Assembly: GCA_024699595.1 (NCBI GenBank)
Contig: JAILPG010000100.1
Coordinates: 1-10,587 of the forward strand
DNA: 10,587 bases
Source of the DNA: Lachnospiraceae bacterium
GTDB taxonomy: Bacteria; Bacillota_A; Clostridia; Lachnospirales; Lachnospiraceae
Reading direction: 5' to 3'
The position numbers and the translations under genes are program-made. Every line of letters starts with the position of its first letter. Position 1 is the stretch's first letter. Shown here piece after piece: positions 1 to 6,010 of this stretch. The notes beneath the pieces were generated by a model. The model worked only from the letters and a program-made list of their open reading frames with translations, searched no databases and was not told where the DNA came from.

Positions 1-150
1 GCATTTCATAAACCCACAACACCCTATTTCAGAAAATTCAGAAAACCCCAAAGACTTATAGAAAGATACTGTTTTAGGAGTATTGTCCGTTGTCAATTCG
101 ATTTGTCGAACATCATGATATTTTGAAAGAACGGCTTTTAAACGTAGTAT
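1..150 (-). pseudogene. C-terminal remnant of a GNAT acetyltransferase, cut by window edge
   Basis: Reading the minus strand from 150 down to 1 gives 50 open codons with the hallmark end of a GNAT fold: VRQIELTTDNTPKTVSFYKS followed directly by LGF, then an EIGCCGFMK strand. The beta5/alpha4 'xxFYxxLGF' element is typical of this acetyltransferase superfamily. The frame opens just after an in-frame TAA at 151-153 and has no start codon or ribosome binding site. The acetyl-CoA loop (R/Q-x-x-G-x-G/A) and roughly the first two thirds of a normal protein are missing. It starts inside the last codons of the YdeI remnant, so the two fragments were probably joined by deletion. Substrate cannot be told. 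The 3' end lies outside the window. The identification of the fold is fairly sure; calling it a remnant is inferred from the missing 5' part. Confidence 0.6.
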
Positions 151-495
151 TTATCCACGCCACCATATCCTTTTATAAGCTTTCCTTTACGCGTTTTACC
201 GATGAAATTATCAAGCCGCTTCTTGAATTCTTCAGGGCGTTTCCGGGCTGCTTCTATATAAGCTATACGTATGCGTTTGTAGGGGTCTGAAAACGCCTGA
301 TAATTCTGCCAGACAGTATCATCCTGTTTTAGAGCCTTAATAATGTCTGCCGGGAACACAAAATCTTTTTGGATAACAGGGAGGTCTTCTTGGAGTAAAA
401 CGTTGTGCCCGATGAAGTTCATCGATATGTTTTATTGTGCTGTCAATCCAACCAAAGCAGAGAGCTTCCTCAACAGCATCATTATATAACTTCCC
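138..495 (-). pseudogene. Decayed YdeI/OmpD-associated (OmdA) family gene: 5' truncated, internal deletion and frameshift
   Basis: Two frames hold two parts of one family. From 495 down to about 382 the frame reads GKLYNDAVEEALCFGWIDST, then a run ending in AQRFTPRRP; this is the characteristic N-terminal segment of YdeI/OmpD-associated proteins (EALCFGWIDS, QRFTPRR). From about 385 down to 138 a different frame reads PVIQKDFVFPADIIKALKQ, then YKRIRIAYIEAARKRPEEF and GYGGVDKYYV, the C-terminal domain of the same family. Between them the roughly 40-50 residues normally found after QRFTPRRP are absent. Upstream the N-terminal frame meets a TAA at 496-498 with no start codon, immediately after the stop of the GGDEF gene. 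A 94-codon ORF starting at 422 is open, but its first residues are an out-of-frame reading and do not fit the family. The family has been linked to envelope or bacteriocin stress; no function is expected here. Confidence 0.75.
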
Positions 496-501
496 TTACC
501 C

Positions 502-2316
502 CTAATCTCTTCTGTATTTATCCTTTAATACCTTCATCGCATACATCTTATCGTCCGATTTTTTAAACAGATCATCCAGAGTACCTGCAAAATCATTCAT
601 ATCCTGCAGTACCGGTCCGTAACTTATCGCTATCTCGTAGGGAAGATCCTCCTCTTCATTGACCATGCGTTTTTTCTCCTCGGCAGCCCGGCTGAATCTC
701 TCCTCTTCCCCTTCCGTCTTTTCCCTGAACCCGAGGACGACAAACTCATCACCGCCGGTCCTAAAGATCATATCATCCTCATACGATGCATACCTGAGTA
801 TATCCATGCAGCCTCTTATCGCCCGGTTTCCTTCCGTATGGCCGTAGGTGTCGTTTATATGCTTGAGGCTGTTCATATCGGCAGAACATATAAACAGGAT
901 CTTCTTCTGCTCTTTTGCCTCCCTGAATATCTCACCCGCAAACCTCAAATAGCCTTTCTGATTGATAAGGCCGGTGAGTTCATCCTTATAAATCTCACTT
1001 TGAAGGGCTTCCTTTTCCATCTGCAGGCTTGTATACTCTTCCCCTTTTCTCCATGAGACCAGCTCCTCGTTATTATCAAAATATCTCTCTGTTTCAACCA
1101 CCTGGGAAAGAAGCCTTTGCAGCGCAGATACTCCCGTTGTCAGTCCCTCAATGCTCTCTTTTACCTTGAATACTTTTGTCAGATAATCGTAAAAATCACT
1201 CTGATGCTCTACATAGCTCACGGAAGCCCGCACATTCTTGGTGATAAAAACATCTATCTCGGTGACCAGCCGTGTGACTTTCTGTTCAAGATCATAGAGA
1301 TCCCTCTTTTCCCTGCTTTCATACATACCCGTGTCCACATTTATCCCCGGAGAGAGATATACCGCCGCATCGGAGGGTAGTTCATTTCCAATCCTCTCAG
1401 CGAATCTTATCAGGGAATATCTGTTATTCAGTGCAAGTATATAAAGGAGGAAATAGTCGGACATAAAGTTAACGGCCATCCCTTTTCGGAAGAAATTCGC
1501 GTTATCCTCCCCTGCGATAACATAATATCCGCAGCCCTCATTGCAGGCATACCACAAAACATTTCCGAACGGAGATATCATCCTGCTCCCTGCATCTCCG
1601 GGAACAAGGTAACTCTTTTTATATCCTTTTGTCAGATGGTATGCATATGCAGTAAGGCTGTCCATATCCATATCTTCAAATGCAGCATAGTTGAAGATAA
1701 GGGCCTTGCCGGGAACATATAAAGGATTATTGTCAGGAGAATGTTTATACAGCGTATTGGTCCGTGCTGCAAAAAAGGATACATCGCCCACCGCTTTAAA
1801 TATGACTCCTGTCGCCCAGTTGCCTGCGGTAAACGGCTCCGTGGCTCCCTTGCGCTTGAAGTTCTTTGTATATCTCCCGAAATTAAGCTCTTTAAACCTT
1901 GAATTGAATAAGACCAGTGCATCAGGTGAGAAAAAGTCATCTTCTTTGGCATCCGTTTCACCGGCAGGCCTGAAATTTCCTGTCTCATACCAAAAGAACC
2001 CTACCCTGCTCTCAAACAGGTATAAGCCCATATTCGTAATATCAAATTCTATGGCCCCTGCCCCGTCATTATCCGGATAATACAAAAGAGAAAGGATCGA
2101 TCTTTCCTTTTTTTCATAACGGTAACACCGGCCGATATTTGATCTTAAGATCCCGCCTCCCGGACAGACAGAATCAATGATATATTTATATACATCATGT
2201 TCACCTCTTGATGTCAGATCATTGATCCATCCCGGACCGTTTATTTCCAGTATTTCGCCCGTGCGGGCCATGAAAGGGATTATATAGCGCGACCGCCGGC
2301 CTAATATGCTGCCCAT
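502..2316 (-). CDS. Soluble GGDEF-domain protein (putative diguanylate cyclase) with a large CorA-like N-terminal region
   Basis: The 604-residue product ends in a GGDEF domain (about residues 445-600) that would make cyclic di-GMP from two GTP. Visible motifs are DELTGL at 445, the metal/GTP-binding segment ADMNSLKHINDTYGH near 479 (the second Asp of DxD replaced by Asn, as in many clostridial members) and an intact GGDEF at 521-525. The allosteric I-site RxxD is absent: the matching position reads YEDD, so classic product inhibition is unlikely. The first 400 or so residues contain no transmembrane or PAS/GAF motif. The stretch DYFLLYILALNNRYSLIRFA followed by long amphipathic helices (about 300-440) resembles cytoplasmic, membrane-less CorA-like proteins of Clostridia; that resemblance is from memory and tentative. 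The start is supported by AAGGAG eight bases upstream. It has its own promoter, lies beyond the cysK terminator and is probably monocistronic. Confidence 0.85.
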   Translation of the reverse strand: MGSILGRRSRYIIPFMARTGEILEINGPGWINDLTSRGEHDVYKYIIDSVCPGGGILRSNIGRCYRYEKKERSILSLLYYPDNDGAGAIEFDITNMGLYLFESRVGFFWYETGNFRPAGETDAKEDDFFSPDALVLFNSRFKELNFGRYTKNFKRKGATEPFTAGNWATGVIFKAVGDVSFFAARTNTLYKHSPDNNPLYVPGKALIFNYAAFEDMDMDSLTAYAYHLTKGYKKSYLVPGDAGSRMISPFGNVLWYACNEGCGYYVIAGEDNANFFRKGMAVNFMSDYFLLYILALNNRYSLIRFAERIGNELPSDAAVYLSPGINVDTGMYESREKRDLYDLEQKVTRLVTEIDVFITKNVRASVSYVEHQSDFYDYLTKVFKVKESIEGLTTGVSALQRLLSQVVETERYFDNNEELVSWRKGEEYTSLQMEKEALQSEIYKDELTGLINQKGYLRFAGEIFREAKEQKKILFICSADMNSLKHINDTYGHTEGNRAIRGCMDILRYASYEDDMIFRTGGDEFVVLGFREKTEGEEERFSRAAEEKKRMVNEEEDLPYEIAISYGPVLQDMNDFAGTLDDLFKKSDDKMYAMKVLKDKYRRD

Positions 2317-2349
2317 CAGATTATCTCCTTCCCGATCTTTTTTTCAACC

Positions 2350-2373
2350 GCTTATGCCGCCTTCTCAAAAAGC
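2350..2373 (-). repeat. Hairpin in the 5' leader of the GGDEF gene
   Basis: On the minus strand TGCCGC, then an 11-base loop, then GCGGCA form a perfect 6-bp stem in the roughly 90-base leader between the promoter and the start codon. No U-run follows, so it is not an obvious terminator. It does not match the conserved cores I know for cyclic-di-GMP riboswitches. Its role is unknown. Confidence 0.35.
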
Positions 2374-2414
2374 GGCACTTAGGTCAGGCCATGTTAAGAC
2401 CTACATGTAATAAC

Positions 2415-2443
2415 ATTATACGACAGACAAGGTGATTTTTTAA
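2415..2443 (-). promoter_or_regulatory. Promoter for the GGDEF gene
   Basis: On the minus strand TTAAAA (2438-2443) and a perfect TATAAT (2415-2420) are separated by 17 bases, a sigma-A-type layout with a weak -35. Transcription would start near 2408, giving a leader of about 90 bases before the ATG at 2316. Confidence 0.55.
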
Positions 2444-2482
2444 TAACTATTTCATACTATGGCCTTCCTCCCGAACAAATAA

Positions 2483-2508
2483 ACGGCGGTGCAATAGTGC
2501 ACCGCCGT
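2483..2508 (-). terminator. Rho-independent terminator after cysK
   Basis: A perfect 11-bp stem, ACGGCGGTGCA paired with TGCACCGCCGT, with a 4-base loop lies 30 bases past the cysK stop. On the minus strand it is followed by TTTATTTGTT. It separates cysK from the GGDEF gene. Confidence 0.85.
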
Positions 2509-2538
2509 ATATAAAAGATGTAAGAAACACAATTTTAC

Positions 2539-3474
2539 TCAACCGTTAAAGAGCGGTGTTGACAGATATCTGTCACCCGAATCCGGAAGCAGGACGACTA
2601 TGTTCTTGCCTGCATTTTCAGGTCTTGCAGCCAATATCGAAGCTGCCTTAAGCGCTGCACCCGAAGAAATGCCTACAAGGATACCTTCGGTTACGGCAAA
2701 GGCCTTACCCTCTGCAAAAGCATCTTCATTCTCTATTGCGATCACTTCATCATATACCGACGTATTGAGCGTATCAGGTATGAAGCCCGCGCCTATTCCC
2801 TGGATCTTATGAGGCCCCGGAGTACCCTTTGACAGGACAGGGCTTGTAGCAGGCTCAACCGCCACTACTTTGACATTCGGGTTCTTCTCCTTAAGATATT
2901 CACCTGCTCCCGTAATGGTACCGCCCGTACCAACACCGGCTACGAATATATCAACCTTGCCGTCCGTCTGATCCCAGATCTCAGGACCTGTAGTAGCCTT
3001 ATGAGCCGCGGGATTTGCAGGGTTCACGAACTGTCCCAGGATAACGGCTCCGTCTATCTCATTCCTGAGTTCCTCAGCCTTGGCTATCGCACCCTTCATT
3101 CCCTTGGCACCCTCTACAAGAACGAGCTCTGCGCCATAAGCCTTAAGAAGGTTCCTGCGCTCCACGCTCATCGTATCGGGGAGTGTCAGTATTGCCCTGT
3201 AACCCTTAGCTGCAGCCACTGCCGCAAGGCCGATACCGGTATTGCCGCTTGTGGGCTCTATGATGGTCGATCCGGGCTTAAGCACACCCTTCTTCTCCGC
3301 ATCTTCTATCATCGCAAGAGCGATACGGTCCTTTACAGAACCGGCGGGATTAAGGTATTCAAGCTTTGCCAGTATAGTAGCTCCGGTAATCCCGGCCTTC
3401 TTCGTATAACCGTTAAGTTTAAGTAACGGTGTATTCCCTATAAGTTCCGATGCACTTTCATAAATCTTTCCCAT
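2539..3474 (-). CDS. cysK: Cysteine synthase A (O-acetylserine sulfhydrylase)
   Basis: CysK makes L-cysteine from O-acetylserine and sulfide in the cytoplasm, using PLP. The 311-residue protein has the usual family length. The PLP lysine is K48 in NPAGSVKDR; the substrate loop TSGNTG is at 75-80, the phosphate-binding loop GVGTGGT at 180-186, [13 protein letters not shown] at 222-234 and GISSGA at 268-273. All catalytic landmarks are intact, including the loops that in other CysK proteins accept the C-terminal tail of serine acetyltransferase. The start is fixed by AGGAGG eight bases upstream. It is monocistronic: its own consensus promoter with two operator-like palindromes lies upstream and a strong terminator follows. 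It sits next to a CymR-like regulator; in Bacillus subtilis CysK forms a complex with CymR and acts as co-repressor, released by O-acetylserine. No serine acetyltransferase gene is in the window. Confidence 0.95.
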   Translation of the reverse strand: MGKIYESASELIGNTPLLKLNGYTKKAGITGATILAKLEYLNPAGSVKDRIALAMIEDAEKKGVLKPGSTIIEPTSGNTGIGLAAVAAAKGYRAILTLPDTMSVERRNLLKAYGAELVLVEGAKGMKGAIAKAEELRNEIDGAVILGQFVNPANPAAHKATTGPEIWDQTDGKVDIFVAGVGTGGTITGAGEYLKEKNPNVKVVAVEPATSPVLSKGTPGPHKIQGIGAGFIPDTLNTSVYDEVIAIENEDAFAEGKAFAVTEGILVGISSGAALKAASILAARPENAGKNIVVLLPDSGDRYLSTPLFNG

Positions 3475-3514
3475 AATGATGTCCTCCTGTTATTCTAATG
3501 GTTTTTGTTCAATC

Positions 3515-3531
3515 CCCAGTTAGTCGATAGG
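3515..3531. promoter_or_regulatory. Putative CymR-like operator 2 of cysK (leader site)
   Basis: Plus strand CCCAGTTAGTCGATAGG: an intact right half GATAGG and a degenerate left half, with outer arms AATCC/GGATT at 3511-3515 and 3530-3534. It lies at about +19 to +35 of the cysK transcript, centred 58 bp from operator 1. It is weaker than the other sites. Confidence 0.45.
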
Positions 3532-3556
3532 ATTTATATGTTTTATTTATGAGCTG

Positions 3557-3585
3557 ATTATATTACCCAAATCCTATCATGTCAA
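3557..3585 (-). promoter_or_regulatory. cysK promoter
   Basis: On the minus strand TTGACA (3580-3585) and TATAAT (3557-3562) are separated by exactly 17 bases: a full sigma-A consensus. Such a strong promoter fits control by a repressor, and operator 1 covers the -35 box. The start would be near 3550, giving a leader of about 75 bases. Confidence 0.85.
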
Positions 3586-3589
3586 TAGG
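3573..3589. promoter_or_regulatory. Putative CymR-like operator 1 over the cysK -35 box
   Basis: Plus strand CCTATCATGTCAATAGG, a palindrome with arms CCTAT and ATAGG seven bases apart. The -35 hexamer occupies positions 7-12 of the 17-mer on the transcribed strand, exactly as in the cystine-transport promoter. Binding here would block RNA polymerase. The nearest plausible binder is the Rrf2 protein encoded at 3731-4162. Confidence 0.6.
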
Positions 3590-3614
3590 TTTTTTGAAAA
3601 ATATATGATTTTTT

Positions 3615-3643
3615 TGGACCAGGGGGACGGAGTTTCTGGTCCA
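3615..3643. repeat. REP-like palindromic element
   Basis: An 8-bp perfect inverted repeat, TGGACCAG at 3615-3622 and CTGGTCCA at 3636-3643, encloses GGGGACGGAGTTT. The G-rich core next to a palindrome resembles the dispersed 'GGGGACGG...' palindromes associated with REP/RAYT-type transposases in Firmicutes and other bacteria. Only one copy is in the window, so repeat status is inferred from resemblance. Confidence 0.4.
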
Positions 3644-3651
3644 TTTACAAA

Positions 3652-3675
3652 AAAACCGCCCTTTCAGGCGGTTTT
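3652..3675 (-). terminator. Rho-independent terminator after the Rrf2 regulator gene
   Basis: On the minus strand AAAACCGCC, a six-base loop, GGCGGTTTT form a 9-bp stem followed by seven T (3651-3645). It lies 56 bases after the regulator's stop and separates that gene from the cysK promoter. The A-rich 5' side could make it partly bidirectional. Confidence 0.9.
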
Positions 3676-3730
3676 GAGTTAAGCTTATATTATCCCGTGT
3701 TTCCTGATCATTTATCAAAGACACGGTTCA

Positions 3731-4162
3731 TTATATTACGTACTGATCCGTTAACAGAGCCTGCTGCTCTTCCACAAGATCCGCAAGAGTATTGTTATCA
3801 AGTACCTCCCTGACAGACTCATCAAGCCTGCTGTAGAACCTGTCACAGACGATATCCGTAAGATTATCTCCTTCAACCTCACCGAGATTATCCACAACGG
3901 ACATATCGCCCTCTGCAGCCTCAAGTATCATGCCGACCGTTATCTTATCGGGAGGATCATTGAGCACATAGCCGCCGCGGGCCCCTCTTATGCTCTTAAC
4001 CAGTCCGGCCTTATTAAGCATGGCTATGATCTGCTCAAGATATTTATCTGAAATATCCTGCCGCCTTGCGATATCCTTAACCTTTACGGGTTCACCCGTA
4101 TTATACATACCAAGGTCGATCATCACCTTGACCGCGTTCCTGCCTTTAGTCGATATCCACAT
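3731..4162 (-). CDS. cymR: Rrf2-family transcriptional regulator, CymR-like (cysteine metabolism repressor)
   Basis: A 143-residue winged-helix regulator beginning MWISTKGRNAVKVMIDLG, the standard Rrf2 opening. The helix-turn-helix lies at about 24-50 and the wing is SIRGARGGYVL at 57-67. The open frame extends 37 codons further up to 4273, but that part contains the promoter and no family sequence; AAAGGGA six bases before 4162 supports the shorter start. IscR-type members have three Fe-S-ligating cysteines; here only Cys106 is present, which favours the non-Fe-S CymR group. CymR represses cystine uptake and cysteine synthesis genes, acting with CysK. The location between the cystine transport genes and cysK, both with matching operators, supports that role. 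The protein ends LLTDQYVI, a tail like that of serine acetyltransferases that bind CysK. Family assignment is firm; the CymR subtype is inferred. Confidence 0.85.
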   Translation of the reverse strand: MWISTKGRNAVKVMIDLGMYNTGEPVKVKDIARRQDISDKYLEQIIAMLNKAGLVKSIRGARGGYVLNDPPDKITVGMILEAAEGDMSVVDNLGEVEGDNLTDIVCDRFYSRLDESVREVLDNNTLADLVEEQQALLTDQYVI

Positions 4163-4221
4163 ACCATTCCCTTTCTTACTGTCCTCTTTGGCCGACCGGC
4201 CATGATTGATAATGCGTCCAT

Positions 4222-4251
4222 ATTTTACACCATTTCCATAGGAACAGTCAA
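4222..4251 (-). promoter_or_regulatory. Promoter for the Rrf2/CymR-like gene
   Basis: On the minus strand TTGACT (4246-4251) and TAAAAT (4222-4227) are separated by 18 bases. The promoter lies upstream of the ATG at 4162 but inside the longer open frame, which supports the downstream start. A single CCTATGG half-site sits in the spacer; a full palindrome of the cysK type is not present. The leader also contains GGCCG/CGGCC around 4190-4201, a 5-bp inverted repeat. Confidence 0.6.
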
Positions 4252-4294
4252 CTTTACGGAACGATATCTCCACCGGATGTTTTCAGGATGAACC

Positions 4295-4681
4295 TTAACC
4301 AAAGCTTACTTCAAAAATTATATCCTCGATCGTCACGGCACGGATCTCTCCGCTGTTTCCGTCAGAAGAATATGTCTCATACTGTATCGTGTATCCCTCT
4401 TTCTTAAACTCATCGACGATAGATGCGAATCTCTCCTTACTTCCGACATTGATATTTATATGAGCTATGCCGGTCCTGTTCGGGTCTTTCGCTATATCAA
4501 CAAGCGCCGGTTTATTCATAAGTTCTATGAACGCTCCTTCCCCAAGGCCCAATATATATGAATAATAGCTGCTCGGCTCATCATTTAATACCGCCTCTGT
4601 TTTTGCATCAAAATAATGCTCAAAAAAAGCTTTGACCTTCTCTATATCATTTACGTATATTCCCACATTAACTATCTTCAT
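4295..4681 (-). CDS. VOC-family (glyoxalase/dioxygenase-fold) protein of unknown substrate
   Basis: The 128-residue protein has the paired beta-alpha-beta-beta-beta layout of the vicinal oxygen chelate family: MKIVNVGIYVNDIEKVKAFF at the N-terminus, AFIELM in the first half, GIAHININV opening the second and IIFEVSFG at the end. Of the four usual metal ligands, Glu (FIEL), His (IAHI) and Glu (IFEV) can be placed; the first, normally His in 'xDHxxxxV', appears to be Asn or absent. The start has GGAGG nine bases upstream. It follows the transporter ATPase by 41 bases with no terminator between, so it is probably the last gene of the cystine import operon. A thiol-related detoxification role would fit, but the sequence does not show the substrate. 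Confidence 0.8.
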   Translation of the reverse strand: MKIVNVGIYVNDIEKVKAFFEHYFDAKTEAVLNDEPSSYYSYILGLGEGAFIELMNKPALVDIAKDPNRTGIAHININVGSKERFASIVDEFKKEGYTIQYETYSSDGNSGEIRAVTIEDIIFEVSFG

Positions 4682-4722
4682 GAGTTCTTTCCTCCAAATA
4701 AAATATCCGGTCTTTATGACTG

Positions 4723-5475
4723 TCAGATCACAAAATCATAATCCGTCAATATCGTTCTTAAGAACCGCTTTGTTGCTTCTTCCTTTGGATGATTAAAGAA
4801 TTCCTCCGAAGGAGCATCCTCAACCACCACCCCGTTTTCCATAAAGATCACGCGGTCCGCCACATTTTTCGCAAAATCCATTTCATGTGTCACGACCACC
4901 ATGGTTATGCCCTCTCTTGCAAGCTTTATCATGATCTTTAAAACTTCTCTTGTCAGTTCGGGATCGAGTGCCGACGTCGGTTCATCAAACAGGATCAGAT
5001 CGGGATGATACGAAATTGACCTCGCTATGGCAACCCTCTGCTGCTGGCCGCCCGAGAGCTGATCCGGATAGTAGTCCGCTCTGTCTGACATATCCACTTT
5101 TTCAAGTACTTCATCAGCGATCCGGCCGGCTTCATTCTTATCCATATGCCGCGCCGTCACAAGACCTTCAAGGACATTCTGCTTAACAGTCATGTTCCGG
5201 AACAGGTTAAAATTCTGGAACACATAGCCTATCTTTGACCTGAGCTCATGTATCTCTGATTTCTTAAGACGTCTGATATCCTTTTCAAAATCATTGAATC
5301 TTATGGTCCCTTCATCCGCTTCGGTCAGAAAACTGATATTTCGCAGGAGAGTCGTCTTCCCGGAACCGCTGCTCCCAAGTATCGCAATGACATCGCCCCT
5401 GTCCACATGAAAGTCCACTCCGTTTAAGACCTTATGGGAGCCATAACTGCTCTTAAGATTTTTTACTTCCAACAT
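4723..5475 (-). CDS. tcyC: Polar amino acid (probably cystine) ABC importer, ATP-binding subunit
   Basis: This 250-residue cytoplasmic ATPase powers the permease encoded upstream. Walker [10 protein letters not shown] is at 34-42, the Q-loop glutamine at 87, signature LSGGQQQ at 140-146, Walker B LILFDE at 160-165 and the switch histidine at 197. These place it in the polar amino acid uptake (PAAT) family. It starts 13 bases after the AhpD-like gene, with GGAGG five bases before ATG. Cystine as substrate is inferred from the binding protein and the sulfur genes around it. The oddity is the C-terminus: PAAT ATPases usually stop shortly after the RxFL helix, but here the chain continues as [11 protein letters not shown]. 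The last residues closely match the tail of the neighbouring CymR-like protein (LTDQYVI) and resemble CysK-binding tails of serine acetyltransferases. Confidence 0.9.
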   Translation of the reverse strand: MLEVKNLKSSYGSHKVLNGVDFHVDRGDVIAILGSSGSGKTTLLRNISFLTEADEGTIRFNDFEKDIRRLKKSEIHELRSKIGYVFQNFNLFRNMTVKQNVLEGLVTARHMDKNEAGRIADEVLEKVDMSDRADYYPDQLSGGQQQRVAIARSISYHPDLILFDEPTSALDPELTREVLKIMIKLAREGITMVVVTHEMDFAKNVADRVIFMENGVVVEDAPSEEFFNHPKEEATKRFLRTILTDYDFVI

Positions 5476-5488
5476 AGGCGCCTCCGTT

Positions 5489-6010
5489 TCATCCGATCAG
5501 CTTATCCGGCGTCACTCTGAGAATATCGTTAAAGAAGTTATTGGCAAGCATCATCACTCCCATCGCTGTTATAACGACTATCTCCTCTTCGGAGAACTCA
5601 GCTTTGAGTCTTAAAAAAAGATCATCGGGTATATTCTTCGGGTCACGTCCTATAGCCCTGCCATATTCCACCAGCAGTTCTTCTTTGGGCGTATACTCAA
5701 GGTTCGCAATATCGATCCCGCTCTTTTTAAAGAGATTCCTGTAATAAGTCATGCATACTATACAGTCATTCTCTTCCGAAACCGCAAATTCAAAAAAGAT
5801 CGCAGCTCTTCTTCCGATAAAAGACTCAAGCTCCTTCGCGACCGCGTACGATCCGCCTTCCACGGCATTAAATGCGGGACCGTTATGGAGAAGTGTCCTT
5901 TTTTCGCCTGTGAGCTTATATCCCTCTGCCAAGTGTGACTTTATGATCTCCTTTATATCATCCGGTGCATTTTCCGGATCTATTTCACTGATTATCGGCT
6001 TATTATCCAT
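5489..6010 (-). CDS. AhpD-like / carboxymuconolactone decarboxylase-family protein with a CxxC motif
   Basis: The 173-residue, mostly helical protein matches the AhpD/CMD fold. Its core is [21 protein letters not shown] (about 70-90) with CIVC at 83-86. In AhpD the motif is CxxCxxxH, and the cysteine pair is reduced and oxidised to serve a peroxiredoxin; here the His position is Tyr90, so the proton relay differs. The ATG overlaps the permease's last codons by eight bases (AATGGATAA), with AGGAG nine bases upstream, so translation is coupled to the transporter. Position between permease and ATPase genes suggests a job linked to the imported substrate. Reduction of cystine to cysteine, or protection from the accompanying oxidative stress, is a reasonable inference. 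Decarboxylase activity is unlikely. Family assignment is fairly sure, function is not. Confidence 0.8.
   Translation of the reverse strand: MDNKPIISEIDPENAPDDIKEIIKSHLAEGYKLTGEKRTLLHNGPAFNAVEGGSYAVAKELESFIGRRAAIFFEFAVSEENDCIVCMTYYRNLFKKSGIDIANLEYTPKEELLVEYGRAIGRDPKNIPDDLFLRLKAEFSEEEIVVITAMGVMMLANNFFNDILRVTPDKLIG

Noticed and set aside
138..422. Intact 94-residue protein from 422
   Set aside because: Its first dozen residues are an out-of-frame reading of the family's QRFTPRR region, and the true N-terminal part lies in another frame.
659..1380. Plus-strand ORFs opposite the GGDEF gene, and similar plus-strand ORFs opposite cysK, tcyA, patB and the gamma-synthase gene
   Set aside because: Antisense shadows of well-supported genes, without recognisable domains or good ribosome binding sites.
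2317..2414. Cyclic-di-GMP riboswitch ahead of the GGDEF gene
   Set aside because: The hairpin does not show the conserved class I or II core sequences I know.
4163..4273. 37-codon N-terminal extension of the Rrf2 protein
   Set aside because: The added residues do not match the family, which starts at MxISTKGR, and the stretch contains the gene's likely -35 and -10 boxes.
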